Source: CALXOJ01 sp034120015
GTDB lineage: Bacteria; Spirochaetota; Spirochaetia; JAFGXN01
NCBI GenBank assembly: GCA_034120015.1
Contig: JAXEIF010000002.1
Span: 13,592-77,591 of the forward strand
Length of the DNA: 64,000 nt
Direction of reading: 5' to 3'
The position numbers and the translations under genes are program-made. The notes beneath the pieces were generated by a model, which saw only the letters and a list, made by a program, of their open reading frames with translations, was not told where the DNA came from and ran no database searches. How positions within the stretch are numbered: the first letter of the stretch is position 1; every line of letters starts with the position of its first letter. This document shows, piece after piece, positions 15,738 to 24,909 of this stretch.

Positions 15738-17921
15738 GTGAAAATTCGAACCAAAATCCTGGTCCCCACTATTTTGGGAATTGTGGTCGTTCTGACCGTT
15801 GTTTCTCTGTGTCAAATACTGATGATTGCCTATCGGGAAAAGAACCGGGTTGAAGATACCATCACGGAAGTTTCGAACCGTTATGCCATGGAGGTTCTTC
15901 AGGAGTTTATTACCGGAGGTTACGGGACAACTCAGAATTTGTCGATTGCTTTTGAGTCTCTTTACAATGCGGGAGAAATCGACCGGAATAAGCTGAATGT
16001 CATTCTCCGTAATTTTTTGGAAAAAAACAATGATTTGTACGCGATATGGAGTGTTTGGGAAAATTGCGACGGTCTGGATGAGAGTTACCGTCGGCGGGGA
16101 TTGGGACATCCGGAAACAGGCGCTTTTGTTCCTTTCTGGTATCGGGCTTCGGACGGAAAGATTCTGCTTTCCGAATGCCGTTTTTATAATTCCCCTGGGG
16201 AAGGAAAAGGTTTGTATTATAAAATACCGATGGCAAAAAATGCATCCGTTATTATGGAACCGTCACAGGAAATTCAGAACGGAGAATTGCTGCAGGTTGT
16301 CAGTTTTGTGACGCCGATCCGGATTGACGGCAAACCGGTCGGAGTGGTCGGTGTCGATTATAATCTGAGCCGTTTGACCGAGCGAATCGGGGAATTTGCT
16401 TTTCCGCATCCGCAATATGATGCCTATTTCTTTTCCGCAGGCGGAATTTATGTTTCTTCATCGGATCCCGAAAAAATCGGAAAAAGTGTTTTGGCTTATG
16501 AAGGTCCCGAAAATATGGCGCAATTGCGGGATTTTTCGAATCACTCGTACTCTATTGTTAATCTGGACGGAATATATAATGTGGCGGTTCCGGTGCGGAT
16601 AAGCGATAATGCGGAAAATCCGTGGGTTTTTGTCCTGACTGTTCCCGCATCGGTTCTTTATCGTGATGCTTATTGGCTTGTCGGAGGAACAATCGCTACA
16701 GTGTTTATTCTGATTGCGGTTGTGATTCTGATTATCTTTTTTGTGTCGCGTAGTATTATCAGACCGATTAATCGAATTTCGGTTATGATAGAAGAAATTG
16801 CCAAAGGCGAAGCCGATTTGTCCAAAACACTGTCCGTTCACAGTAAAGACGAGTTGGGAGATATTGCAGGCTCGATTAATACGTTTATTGCCAAATTGAG
16901 AATGATTATTCAAAAGATGAAATCGGCTATCGAATCGGCTTCCGAAGTTCAGGGAAAAATTTCCGGGTCGACTCAGAATGCCAGGGATTACACTCAACTC
17001 ATGACCGAAGCGATTTCTTCTACTTTTACATGGATGGATGAAGCCAAAAACGAGGTGTTTGATATTTCCCAGAAACTGGAAGATATTAATATGGAAGTTG
17101 ACGGTTTTAAAGTTACCGTCGAGAACGGAACCGCCGTCGTATCTCAGTCATCGACAGCTACCAACGAAATTGTGGCGACCATCAACAATATCAGTTCCAA
17201 TGTTTCCGGAAATGCCGAAAGCCTGCAGCGTCTGGCCGACTTGTCCGAACAGGGGAAAAACAAGATGGACGAGAATGCGGCACTGATTAAACAGATTAAT
17301 AACAGCACCAAGAGTATGTTTGATGCAATTAAGGTTGTTAACGGTATTGCCCAGCAGACCAACCTTCTGGCGATGAACGCGGCTATCGAAGCTGCACACG
17401 CGGGTGAAGCCGGAAAAGGTTTTGCGGTCGTTGCCGAAGAAATCCGGAAAATGGCGGAAGATTCTTCGAAAAACGCATCAATCATCAGTAAAAACCTGAT
17501 TGAAGCCGCCAAACTGGTCGAGGCTGTTACGGTTTCCAATACTTCGACTGCTGAAGTGTTCAACGATCTGAATCAGCAGGTGCGCCGGCAGGCACTGGTT
17601 CTTGCGGAAGTATCTTCGGCAATGCTGGAATTGTCTCACAGCGGAAACGAACTGTTGGATATCAGCTCCGTATCGCGTGATTCGATGATTGCCGTCGATA
17701 AGGGTGCCGGAAAAATCGAAAACAGTATTGTCGAAATCAACATGCTGATTAAACACATTTCCGACAACGTCGATCGCGTTTTCTCTCTGATCGGAGATGT
17801 CAAAACACAGGGCGGAGAGTTCAGCGACTCAATGGAGGAATTGTCCGAAGAGGCTTCGAAACTGGGCGCCTATTTTTCCGATATTTCCGAAGAAGTCAAT
17901 ATGTTTAAAACGGAAGACTGA
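15738..17921 (+). CDS. methyl-accepting chemotaxis protein
   Basis: A 727-residue transmembrane chemoreceptor. Helix 1 spans about residues 9-29. The periplasmic part resembles a dCache ligand domain (FVPFWYRASDGKI, VSFVTPIRIDGKPVGVVGVDY). Helix 2 lies near 317-339, and the HAMP domain follows (SIIRPINRISVMIEEIAKGE). The cytoplasmic signalling domain carries the hairpin tip QQTNLLAMNAAIEAAHAGEAG near 540, which docks CheA and CheW. The start is GTG at 15738 with GAGGTG upstream; an earlier TTG has no ribosome site. It is monocistronic. cheR and cheB lie 26 kb downstream. The ligand is unknown. Confidence 0.95.
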   Translation: MKIRTKILVPTILGIVVVLTVVSLCQILMIAYREKNRVEDTITEVSNRYAMEVLQEFITGGYGTTQNLSIAFESLYNAGEIDRNKLNVILRNFLEKNNDLYAIWSVWENCDGLDESYRRRGLGHPETGAFVPFWYRASDGKILLSECRFYNSPGEGKGLYYKIPMAKNASVIMEPSQEIQNGELLQVVSFVTPIRIDGKPVGVVGVDYNLSRLTERIGEFAFPHPQYDAYFFSAGGIYVSSSDPEKIGKSVLAYEGPENMAQLRDFSNHSYSIVNLDGIYNVAVPVRISDNAENPWVFVLTVPASVLYRDAYWLVGGTIATVFILIAVVILIIFFVSRSIIRPINRISVMIEEIAKGEADLSKTLSVHSKDELGDIAGSINTFIAKLRMIIQKMKSAIESASEVQGKISGSTQNARDYTQLMTEAISSTFTWMDEAKNEVFDISQKLEDINMEVDGFKVTVENGTAVVSQSSTATNEIVATINNISSNVSGNAESLQRLADLSEQGKNKMDENAALIKQINNSTKSMFDAIKVVNGIAQQTNLLAMNAAIEAAHAGEAGKGFAVVAEEIRKMAEDSSKNASIISKNLIEAAKLVEAVTVSNTSTAEVFNDLNQQVRRQALVLAEVSSAMLELSHSGNELLDISSVSRDSMIAVDKGAGKIENSIVEINMLIKHISDNVDRVFSLIGDVKTQGGEFSDSMEELSEEASKLGAYFSDISEEVNMFKTED

Positions 17922-17967
17922 GGATAGCAAAATCAGGATTCTCATATTGTCCGTCAATAAAAACTTC

Positions 17968-17995
17968 TTGTCTTTACACGGAATTATGGTATAAT
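17968..17995 (+). promoter_or_regulatory. sigma-70-type promoter of the 18.0-22.0 kb lipoprotein/protease cluster
   Basis: TTGTCT (17968-17973), 16 nt and TATAAT (17990-17995) are followed by a strong AAAGGAGG ribosome site (18003-18010) before ATG 18025. This is a conventional leader, in contrast to the leaderless genes of the window. Confidence 0.7.
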
Positions 17996-18024
17996 TTCCC
18001 GTAAAGGAGGCAGGAAGTTTTTTT

Positions 18025-18630
18025 ATGCTTGTTCCCTATACGGAAAAAGATTTTTCGTTTCGTGCGGAAACCGTTGATGAAATACTGGAATTTCTGGAGG
18101 CTTACAGCGGACAGAAAAAACAGGGACTTCGCTCCGAGTTGACGACTCTCGGTGAGCGCTCGAAAAAAACGGGACAGTTTTTCGAAAGCAAAAAATGCGG
18201 ATTCTGGATCGGATACGACCGGCAGCGTGACGATTATATTATTTACCGAAGAGACGTTTACGATCCGTCCAATCTGTTTTTTGTTTTGTACGATTTAATC
18301 GTCACACCGACGGACCTGCCTGTCGAAGAAGAAATCGCGTATAAGATTGATGCCGTCGAACGCTATTTTTCCCGTGCTGCGGAAATGGAGGAAGAATCTT
18401 TTGCGGAAGAGAAGGAAGAGGTTCTGAAACTGACCCGGCAGATGGTTGAAGTTACCCGTTCTTTTGATGATGAGGAATTTGATGAAGAAGAGATGGAGCA
18501 GATCTCCGATGCCATCGATAAAACTTACTTTGCTCCTCTGGAAACGGTTTTTAACGGAATTATCGACAGAATCGCCGAACCGCGGATTAATATTAAAGTC
18601 GATTCTCCCGATCATCTGATAAGGGACTGA
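18025..18630 (+). CDS. acidic cytosolic protein of unknown function
   Basis: A 201-residue protein without signal peptide or membrane segment. It is rich in Glu/Asp, especially residues 118-165, where runs such as FDDEEFDEEEMEQI suggest charged helices. The N-terminal half has a mixed alpha/beta appearance (FWIGYDRQRDDYIIYRRDVYD). I do not recognise a family. It leads a three-gene unit with two lipoproteins: the next gene starts (GTG) immediately after its TGA. Co-transcription suggests a regulatory, chaperone or assembly role for that unit, but nothing in the sequence proves it. Confidence 0.75.
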   Translation: MLVPYTEKDFSFRAETVDEILEFLEAYSGQKKQGLRSELTTLGERSKKTGQFFESKKCGFWIGYDRQRDDYIIYRRDVYDPSNLFFVLYDLIVTPTDLPVEEEIAYKIDAVERYFSRAAEMEEESFAEEKEEVLKLTRQMVEVTRSFDDEEFDEEEMEQISDAIDKTYFAPLETVFNGIIDRIAEPRINIKVDSPDHLIRD

Positions 18631-20256
18631 GTGAAACGTCGTCTGGCGGCAGCCGTTGCCGTTTTCCTCTTTTCGTGTCTGCCTCCCGAAAAAAGTTTTT
18701 ATCCGACACAAACAGCAGCCGATCGGTTTCGTGAAATTAACGTCAGTACCGTTGATTATGCCGGGGGGACGCCGGTTAAGGGAGTGCCTGTGACGGTTTT
18801 TAACGAAAAAGGAGAACAGGTCGAGGTATACGAAAATAAAGACGGCTGTTTCGTTTTTCGTCCCGGAAAAAAAGGTGTCTATTCGCTGAGGGCCGGAGGC
18901 GGAAATTCCGGACGGGCTGTATCGATCTGTTCCGGGATAACCGTTCCTTCTGTTTTTTCTTCCGTCGAATTAAGACTGCCGGAATCGGACCGTCCTGCCG
19001 AACCGCCGCGGTTTTCTCCCGTAAAATATTTTTCGGACACGAATGACAAAGGAAATATACTGACAGACTGCGTGCTTTCCGGAACTCCTGAGAAAGTCAG
19101 TGTTTCGATAACGGGTATTCATCCCGTTGATTCTTCGACTGCTTACACGGCAAAACCGATTATTGCGGCATTGGATGACGATCCGTATTCGTTCTTTTTA
19201 ATCGAATCGGTGACTTATCCGGAAATCGGTATTCCCGACGGTTCGGAGTATCGTACTTCGGCCGAATTCGATTTGTCACTTTTCGATTGGGAGGAAGGTG
19301 TTCACTATCTGGTGTTTCGGGCGTTTGATGTATACGGTAACAACACGCTCCATTATGTTCCTTTCTCTCTTTTGCGCAAAGAAAAAGACCGGGACGAATC
19401 GATTTCCTCTTACCGGCCGGAATGGATTATGGCGGAAGCCCGTACGTTTGGCGTTTCCCGCAATTTATTTACGACGGAAAGCGGGAACAGCACGCGGTAT
19501 GTTTCTCTGGATTTTCGGATTTATAAAAATAAGGCGGAACCGGCGGCCGTCCGCGGATTTCTGATTTACCGCAGCGAAGACGGAAAGAATTACGAGTGCA
19601 TAGCCAAAATGAATCACGGCGGCCTGTATGATTCTCTGAGTTACAATTTTACCGATACGGATGCCCGGCTGCGGTTCGGTGAAACGTATATGTATAAAAT
19701 ACGGGCCTATGCCGACCGGACACTGAGCCGGTATTCGGATGCTGTCTCCGTTGTTTTGAACGAACCGTATTTTCTTGAAATGTCTCAGCCGGCGGACGGA
19801 GCTGTTGTCGAAACGTCGCCTGTCGTGTCGTTTCGACTGACGTCGGCGGGAACCGGTAATCTTTTTTTTCACTATCGGGAGTTTTCGTTTTCGGTGAATA
19901 TCGGTCAGGTCGGAGTGACGATGTACGAATATCCGCTTTACTCTTTCGATGCGGTCTACGATTGTGCTGCCGATTCTTTTTCCGAAACCAACGGCCTCCC
20001 TTATTTAAACCGCGCTTTTTCCTGTAACCGGCTGACCGGTGAAATCAATGTCGATTTGTCCGCTTTTTCGGCCGATTTGCTGAAACCGGGAGTCTCTTAT
20101 TGGGTTTATATCGGAAACGAAAATTCGGCGCACGGTCCTTATTTTCGCAATCAAAGCGGTATTTCTTCGTCGGTTGTTTTCGGCAGTTCCGCGGAATGGG
20201 GCGGTATTATGACCGACACGTTGCGGGTTTTTTCAATTCAAAGGAACGGAACGTGA
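18631..20256 (+). CDS. FN3-like surface or periplasmic lipoprotein
   Basis: A 541-residue protein starting at GTG directly after the preceding stop. A lipoprotein signal ends at Cys 16 (VFLFSC). Residues 35-90 look like a carboxypeptidase-regulatory/SpaA-like beta domain (GTPVKGVPVTVFNEKG). Residues about 265-380 resemble a fibronectin type III module (RGFLIYRSEDGKNYECI ... YKIRAYADRTLSRYSD), and a further beta-rich region follows (QPADGAVVETSPVVSFRLT). No catalytic motif is seen. It overlaps the subtilisin-like gene by 4 bp (GTGA), which suggests that the two lipoproteins are produced together and may form a complex. Confidence 0.75.
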   Translation: MKRRLAAAVAVFLFSCLPPEKSFYPTQTAADRFREINVSTVDYAGGTPVKGVPVTVFNEKGEQVEVYENKDGCFVFRPGKKGVYSLRAGGGNSGRAVSICSGITVPSVFSSVELRLPESDRPAEPPRFSPVKYFSDTNDKGNILTDCVLSGTPEKVSVSITGIHPVDSSTAYTAKPIIAALDDDPYSFFLIESVTYPEIGIPDGSEYRTSAEFDLSLFDWEEGVHYLVFRAFDVYGNNTLHYVPFSLLRKEKDRDESISSYRPEWIMAEARTFGVSRNLFTTESGNSTRYVSLDFRIYKNKAEPAAVRGFLIYRSEDGKNYECIAKMNHGGLYDSLSYNFTDTDARLRFGETYMYKIRAYADRTLSRYSDAVSVVLNEPYFLEMSQPADGAVVETSPVVSFRLTSAGTGNLFFHYREFSFSVNIGQVGVTMYEYPLYSFDAVYDCAADSFSETNGLPYLNRAFSCNRLTGEINVDLSAFSADLLKPGVSYWVYIGNENSAHGPYFRNQSGISSSVVFGSSAEWGGIMTDTLRVFSIQRNGT

Positions 20257-21968
20257 AAAAGCGTAAATGGGTTTTGCCGATTATGTTTTTGATGTTTCTT
20301 TCGTGCCGGCTCGATTCTCCGGTTTTACCGCAGAGGGATGAAGATCGTCATATTACGGACGGATATGCGTTTTTGAATGTGGTGTCCGGTCAAAAATGCG
20401 GTGCTGTTTTTTGGGCGGAGAGAGGCGGAAAAGTGACCGATTCGTTTTTCAGCAACGGGTCATATTTTTATCATGTTGCCGTTCCCGAAACTGATGCCGA
20501 AAAAGCGGTTGAATTATTGAAGCGCGAAAGTTTTATCGGGGCAGCGGATATCGATACGGTTTTACGGTGGGAAGAGTCGCCGGCGGAGACCGAACCGCTG
20601 TTTGCGACGCAGTATGCCGCCGAATTGTGCCGGCTTAAGGATTTATACGATGATAAAAATCTGATTCTCAAAAACCGGGTGGCGGCAGTGATTGTGGATT
20701 CGGGGATTAATCCGGTGCATGAGGAGTTGGAGGGAGTTTATCGCGCCGGATGGTCGGCTTTTTCACGCAGTACGGGCGGCAATTACACTTATCTTCTCGA
20801 TGATTTATCAACCAATCGGGAAGTGGTTTGGGCAAAAATCACCGATACGGTTTCCTGGGACGCGGTTACGGGCAGTGCACACGGAACCGCCGTTGCATCC
20901 GTTATCGGCGGAAACGGCAGCAACCGAAAGGGTTTTTCGGGTGTGGTCCCGGATATGATTGACATTTATGTTTTGAAAGCATTTGCATCAAACGCCAACG
21001 GGGTATCGGTTCCCGGTTCCGGTTCTTCGTGGGCGCTTTACAGCGGTTTGCAGCGTTATATTTGCGGTTACAGTTCAGCGGAATTCGAAGAAGAAAATCC
21101 GGTTTCCTGGAAAGAATGGACGCAGAAAAACGGGTCTCCTTACCGGCAGAAAGTGCTTCCGGTCAATATCTCTGTCGGAGCTTCCGTCGCTTCGGGTTTT
21201 GAAATGTTTGTTTTGAAAAAGTTATGGGAAAACGACGCTGTTGTGATTGCCGCGTCGGGGAACGAAGGTTTGGGAACCGTGTGTTATCCGTCGGCTTATT
21301 CGTTTGTCCTTTCCGTCGGGGCGGTCGATTCGGCGGGGATCCGGCCGCCGTTTTCCAATTACGGTGACTGTCTGGATTTAACCGCACCCGGAGTTTCCGT
21401 GCCGATTGCGGACGGCACGGGGACGGCCGGCTACAGGTGGAGCGACGGAACTTCGTTTGCCGCACCGTTTGTAACGGGAGTGGCGGCCCGGATGGTCGGA
21501 GTGAATCCGAATCTGACAAAACATCAGCTTTTCTCGATATTAAAAGCATCCGTCATCCGACCCGAAACGGTTGTTTTTGACGGCGGGTTTCATCGCGAAT
21601 ACGGCAGCGGAGTGATCGATGCTTACGAAGCGGTGACGGCTGCAAAGAAAAACGTTTCGCAGTCGGCGGTTTCGACCGGCGATTTAAATGTCGCTGTCAG
21701 AGAAAGCGATACATCACAAAGCGGTATCTTCTTTTTTTACCTGTATGATGCCCGGAACCGGCTGGCGGCGGCTCATCCGGCGGGAACGGACGGAACTGTC
21801 TTTTTCGGAGCTTTGTATCCGGGGACTTACCGTTTGGAAATACAGGTTCCCGATTCGGTCGGCAAAGTCGAACCGCCTTTTATGAACGTAACGGTTACGG
21901 CTGATACCGTTCGCGTCGACGGATTTGCATCCGGTGAAACACCGGTATTTTATGTCACATACCGTTGA
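20253..21968 (+). CDS. subtilisin-like (S8) serine protease, lipoprotein
   Basis: A 571-residue protein starting at GTG 20253, overlapping the previous stop; a longer upstream frame is inside the neighbour. A lipoprotein signal ends in FLSC. The catalytic triad is Asp 149 (AVIVDSGI), His 210 (GSAHGTAVA) and Ser 401 (DGTSFAAPF), and the oxyanion Asn is in IAASGNEG near 337. An N-terminal region of about 100 residues may be a propeptide, and a C-terminal beta domain of about 110 residues follows. Probably tethered to the outer or inner membrane facing outward or to the periplasm. Substrates unknown; the co-encoded FN3-like lipoprotein is a candidate partner. Confidence 0.88.
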   Translation: MKKRKWVLPIMFLMFLSCRLDSPVLPQRDEDRHITDGYAFLNVVSGQKCGAVFWAERGGKVTDSFFSNGSYFYHVAVPETDAEKAVELLKRESFIGAADIDTVLRWEESPAETEPLFATQYAAELCRLKDLYDDKNLILKNRVAAVIVDSGINPVHEELEGVYRAGWSAFSRSTGGNYTYLLDDLSTNREVVWAKITDTVSWDAVTGSAHGTAVASVIGGNGSNRKGFSGVVPDMIDIYVLKAFASNANGVSVPGSGSSWALYSGLQRYICGYSSAEFEEENPVSWKEWTQKNGSPYRQKVLPVNISVGASVASGFEMFVLKKLWENDAVVIAASGNEGLGTVCYPSAYSFVLSVGAVDSAGIRPPFSNYGDCLDLTAPGVSVPIADGTGTAGYRWSDGTSFAAPFVTGVAARMVGVNPNLTKHQLFSILKASVIRPETVVFDGGFHREYGSGVIDAYEAVTAAKKNVSQSAVSTGDLNVAVRESDTSQSGIFFFYLYDARNRLAAAHPAGTDGTVFFGALYPGTYRLEIQVPDSVGKVEPPFMNVTVTADTVRVDGFASGETPVFYVTYR

Positions 21969-21972
21969 GGTC

Positions 21973-22000
21973 TTGCTCTTCCCCGAAAATTTGATATAAT
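21973..22000 (+). promoter_or_regulatory. promoter of the TPR/OMP/ExbBD/TonB unit, near-leaderless
   Basis: TTGCTC (21973-21978), 16 nt, TATAAT (21995-22000), then 8 nt to ATG 22009. No Shine-Dalgarno sequence. It begins only 5 nt after the protease stop codon. Confidence 0.65.
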
Positions 22001-22008
22001 AACCGGTA

Positions 22009-24909
22009 ATGAGAAATTATGCAATCTGTCTGTTTTTGGTGACAGCGGCAGTTTCCCTTTTCGCTCTCGATGATTCCGACCTCTTTTATCAGGCGGAACG
22101 CAAATTCGAAGCCGGCGATTATTCGTCCGCTATCATTGATTACGAAGAATTAATCCGACAGTACCCTCTTTCCTCTTATCTGACAGATGCCCAGTATCGG
22201 CGTGCGGTGTCATTGTTCCGGTTGGGACGTACGGAGGAGTCTTTAAAACTTTTTTTGCGGATTCGCGAACGCTATGCCGACGGAACGCTGACCGGCACTC
22301 TGTCGTTCTGGCTCGGAATTAATTATTATGTTCTGAAAGATTATGAAGCAGCCGAAAAAGAATTGTCCGATTATCTCGAAAAGCAGCCGAACGGCGAATT
22401 CCGCAAAAACGCTTTACTGACGCTGGCCTTTGCCCAATACAAAAATAACAGGGGAGAAGCCGCACTGGAAACGGCGTTTCGTCTTTCCGATTCAGAACTG
22501 AATATCGAGGACGAACCGGAAGCGCTGGCCGTTATTTTTTCGCTGTTTCTAAAATTCGAAGAATACGAAAAGCTGGTGCGTTTTTCGCAAACATACAGTC
22601 CGGAGGGTTTACCTGCCCGATATCGCGATGAACTGACATATTACCGGGCGGAAGCTTTTTTCCGTCTGAAAGAATACGAAAAAGCGGAAGCCGATTATCT
22701 GCGGTGTCTGAATGCTTCGTCAGGTGAAATTGCGGCCGGGTCGGCGCAAAGGCTTTTTTCTCTTTACCGTATACAGCGGAAATACGATGAGCTCAATAAA
22801 CTGATGCGCACAGCCGAAGACCGTTTTGCGGAAAAGCCGGAAGTGATCAATGCTCTGCGGTTGAAATACGGTGTCGAAAAATACAAATTAAAACGGTATG
22901 ACGAAGCGATTATCAGTTTAAACCGTATATGGACCGGGGAACCGCTTTCCGTTATGGATGATCTTGTTCCGCTTTATCTGGCGCAGTCTTTTGCCGCCAA
23001 AGGTGAACCGGGACGGGCTTTTGATGTTCTGGACCGTTACCGCGGTGAAATTAAAGAACACAAAATACCGCTTCTTTTTCTTGCGGTGCGTTACGGTGCC
23101 GAAACGGCGCAGTGGGCAGCGGTCGAACGGGATGCGGCTGCCTTTCTGGCGACGGATGCCGGCATCGAAGAAAAAGAATCGGTGGCCTGCCTGCAGGTAC
23201 TTTCGCTTATCGAACAGAAAAAATTTGACGAAGCGCGGAAGGCGGCAACCGAACGGGAATCCGAACTGCCGAACCTGGCGGTACAGCAGCGTTTTGTCCG
23301 TCTGAAATTACGGATTGCCGAACAGACCGGAGATCTGGATTATTCCGTCCGTTCTCTCGACCGTTATCTCGGGAATGCATCCGAAGACGATCAGGCGGTT
23401 TTAACTTATATCGGGCAGAATTTTCGGGCAAAAGATTTCGGAAAAATCATCGATTATTCTTCCGAACTACGGAAAAAGAGACCCGGTCTTGCGGAAGAAA
23501 ATCCCGTTTTGGAAGTTTTCGTCCGTTATATGAGGGCTCTCTCTTTTGTCAGCCTGAAACAGTACGGCGAGGCTCTGAGGGAATTCGAAAAAATATCACC
23601 CGAGGATCTCCTTCGTAACGGATGGAATGATCTGGTTCCGTATTATTTTTACTATTACGGTTGGGCCTGTTACCGGACAACGGCCTACGATAAAGCGTTG
23701 GATCGTTTTTCCGCCTATCTCAGAGAAAATCCCGAGGGAGAATTTCGTCTGAAGTCGCTCTATTTGTGCGGCTGGTGCTGTTATTCTCTGGAAGAGTACG
23801 TAAAGGCAGCCGAATGGTTTTTGCGCTATGCGGAAGAAGAAACGGGAGCATCCCGATTAAATGCCGCTTTGACGGCCGGAAAAGCGTATGCGGCTGCCGG
23901 CGTCAACGATAAAGCGGAAAGTGTTTTGACAGCTGTCGCTTCATCGGCTCCGCGCCGTCTGAGAACGGAAGCTCTCTACGAATATGCTTTACTGATGAGA
24001 AAGACCGGGTTTGCCGATAAAAGTGCCGACCTTTTTCTGCTGATTTTTAAAGAAGATCCGAAAGCGGAAGAGGCGCCGGGGGCGTTGCTGACGGCTGCCG
24101 AAATTTACCGCGAACGGGGTAAAACCGATCAGGCGATTCTGGCTTACACCGATTTTGCCGTTTCGTATCCGGATTCGCCGCAGCTGGTTCAGTCTCTGGC
24201 GGCACAGGCCGAGCTGCTTTTTGATGCGGGACGTTATTCCGAGTCGGCTTCGGTTTTGGCCCGGTGGGGTAATGCCGACACCGCCAACCGGTACGAAATG
24301 AGAAGACTGGTTTTGCGGGCACGGCTGGCTATGAAAACAAAAGCTTGGGATGAAGCGGCGTCCGCCTGGAACGAGCTTCTGTACCGCTTTCCCGAAGAGG
24401 GCAGGCGTTTGAACGCTTCGCTGGAGCTGGCAAAACTTTCCTATCTGAAGTTGGGGCAGAGCGACCGTGAAGCCGAACTGTCGCTGGCGTTTGCCCGCAG
24501 CGGCGGCCTTGACAGTGAGGAAGGACGAAGTGCGGCTGTCGATCTGGCCGGGATTTATTTTGCCGATAAAGCGAATCGGGCGGCAGAAGCGGCCAACAGT
24601 ACCGTTCTTTTAAACGAGCTGATTCGAAAGTATCCGCAGGATACGAAAAACAGCGCCCGGGCGCGGTTCCGGCTCGGACAGAAAGCGTATGACGAGCAGA
24701 AGTATGCCGAAGCACTGTCGCTGTTTGTCGATGCGGTTGCGGGCGACGGAACAGCCGCCTTTGTACCCGAAGCCCTGTTTAAAGCCGGAATGTCGGCCCG
24801 TGCCGAAGGACAGACCGGGGATGCCGATGCGCTCTTTTCCCGGCTGAGAACCCATTTCCCGCAGTCGGAATGGACCCGCCGTATACCGGCGCAAAGGAGG
24901 CGTTCATGA
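22009..24909 (+). CDS. large periplasmic TPR-repeat protein
   Basis: A 966-residue protein with a Sec signal peptide (MRNYAICLFLVTAAVSLFALD). The whole mature part is built of tetratricopeptide-like helical hairpins: AERKFEAGDYSSAIIDYEEL near 29, EAFFRLKEYEKAEADYLRC near 217, YGWACYRTTAYDKALDRFSAYL near 550, and RFRLGQKAYDEQKYAEALSLF near 885. The best resemblance is to the YbgF/CpoB/BamD type, which contact Tol-Pal or barrel-assembly machinery. The next genes encode an outer-membrane barrel and ExbB, ExbD and TonB-like proteins, so it is probably the periplasmic scaffold of that system. It overlaps the next gene by 4 bp (ATGA). Confidence 0.85.
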   Translation: MRNYAICLFLVTAAVSLFALDDSDLFYQAERKFEAGDYSSAIIDYEELIRQYPLSSYLTDAQYRRAVSLFRLGRTEESLKLFLRIRERYADGTLTGTLSFWLGINYYVLKDYEAAEKELSDYLEKQPNGEFRKNALLTLAFAQYKNNRGEAALETAFRLSDSELNIEDEPEALAVIFSLFLKFEEYEKLVRFSQTYSPEGLPARYRDELTYYRAEAFFRLKEYEKAEADYLRCLNASSGEIAAGSAQRLFSLYRIQRKYDELNKLMRTAEDRFAEKPEVINALRLKYGVEKYKLKRYDEAIISLNRIWTGEPLSVMDDLVPLYLAQSFAAKGEPGRAFDVLDRYRGEIKEHKIPLLFLAVRYGAETAQWAAVERDAAAFLATDAGIEEKESVACLQVLSLIEQKKFDEARKAATERESELPNLAVQQRFVRLKLRIAEQTGDLDYSVRSLDRYLGNASEDDQAVLTYIGQNFRAKDFGKIIDYSSELRKKRPGLAEENPVLEVFVRYMRALSFVSLKQYGEALREFEKISPEDLLRNGWNDLVPYYFYYYGWACYRTTAYDKALDRFSAYLRENPEGEFRLKSLYLCGWCCYSLEEYVKAAEWFLRYAEEETGASRLNAALTAGKAYAAAGVNDKAESVLTAVASSAPRRLRTEALYEYALLMRKTGFADKSADLFLLIFKEDPKAEEAPGALLTAAEIYRERGKTDQAILAYTDFAVSYPDSPQLVQSLAAQAELLFDAGRYSESASVLARWGNADTANRYEMRRLVLRARLAMKTKAWDEAASAWNELLYRFPEEGRRLNASLELAKLSYLKLGQSDREAELSLAFARSGGLDSEEGRSAAVDLAGIYFADKANRAAEAANSTVLLNELIRKYPQDTKNSARARFRLGQKAYDEQKYAEALSLFVDAVAGDGTAAFVPEALFKAGMSARAEGQTGDADALFSRLRTHFPQSEWTRRIPAQRRRS

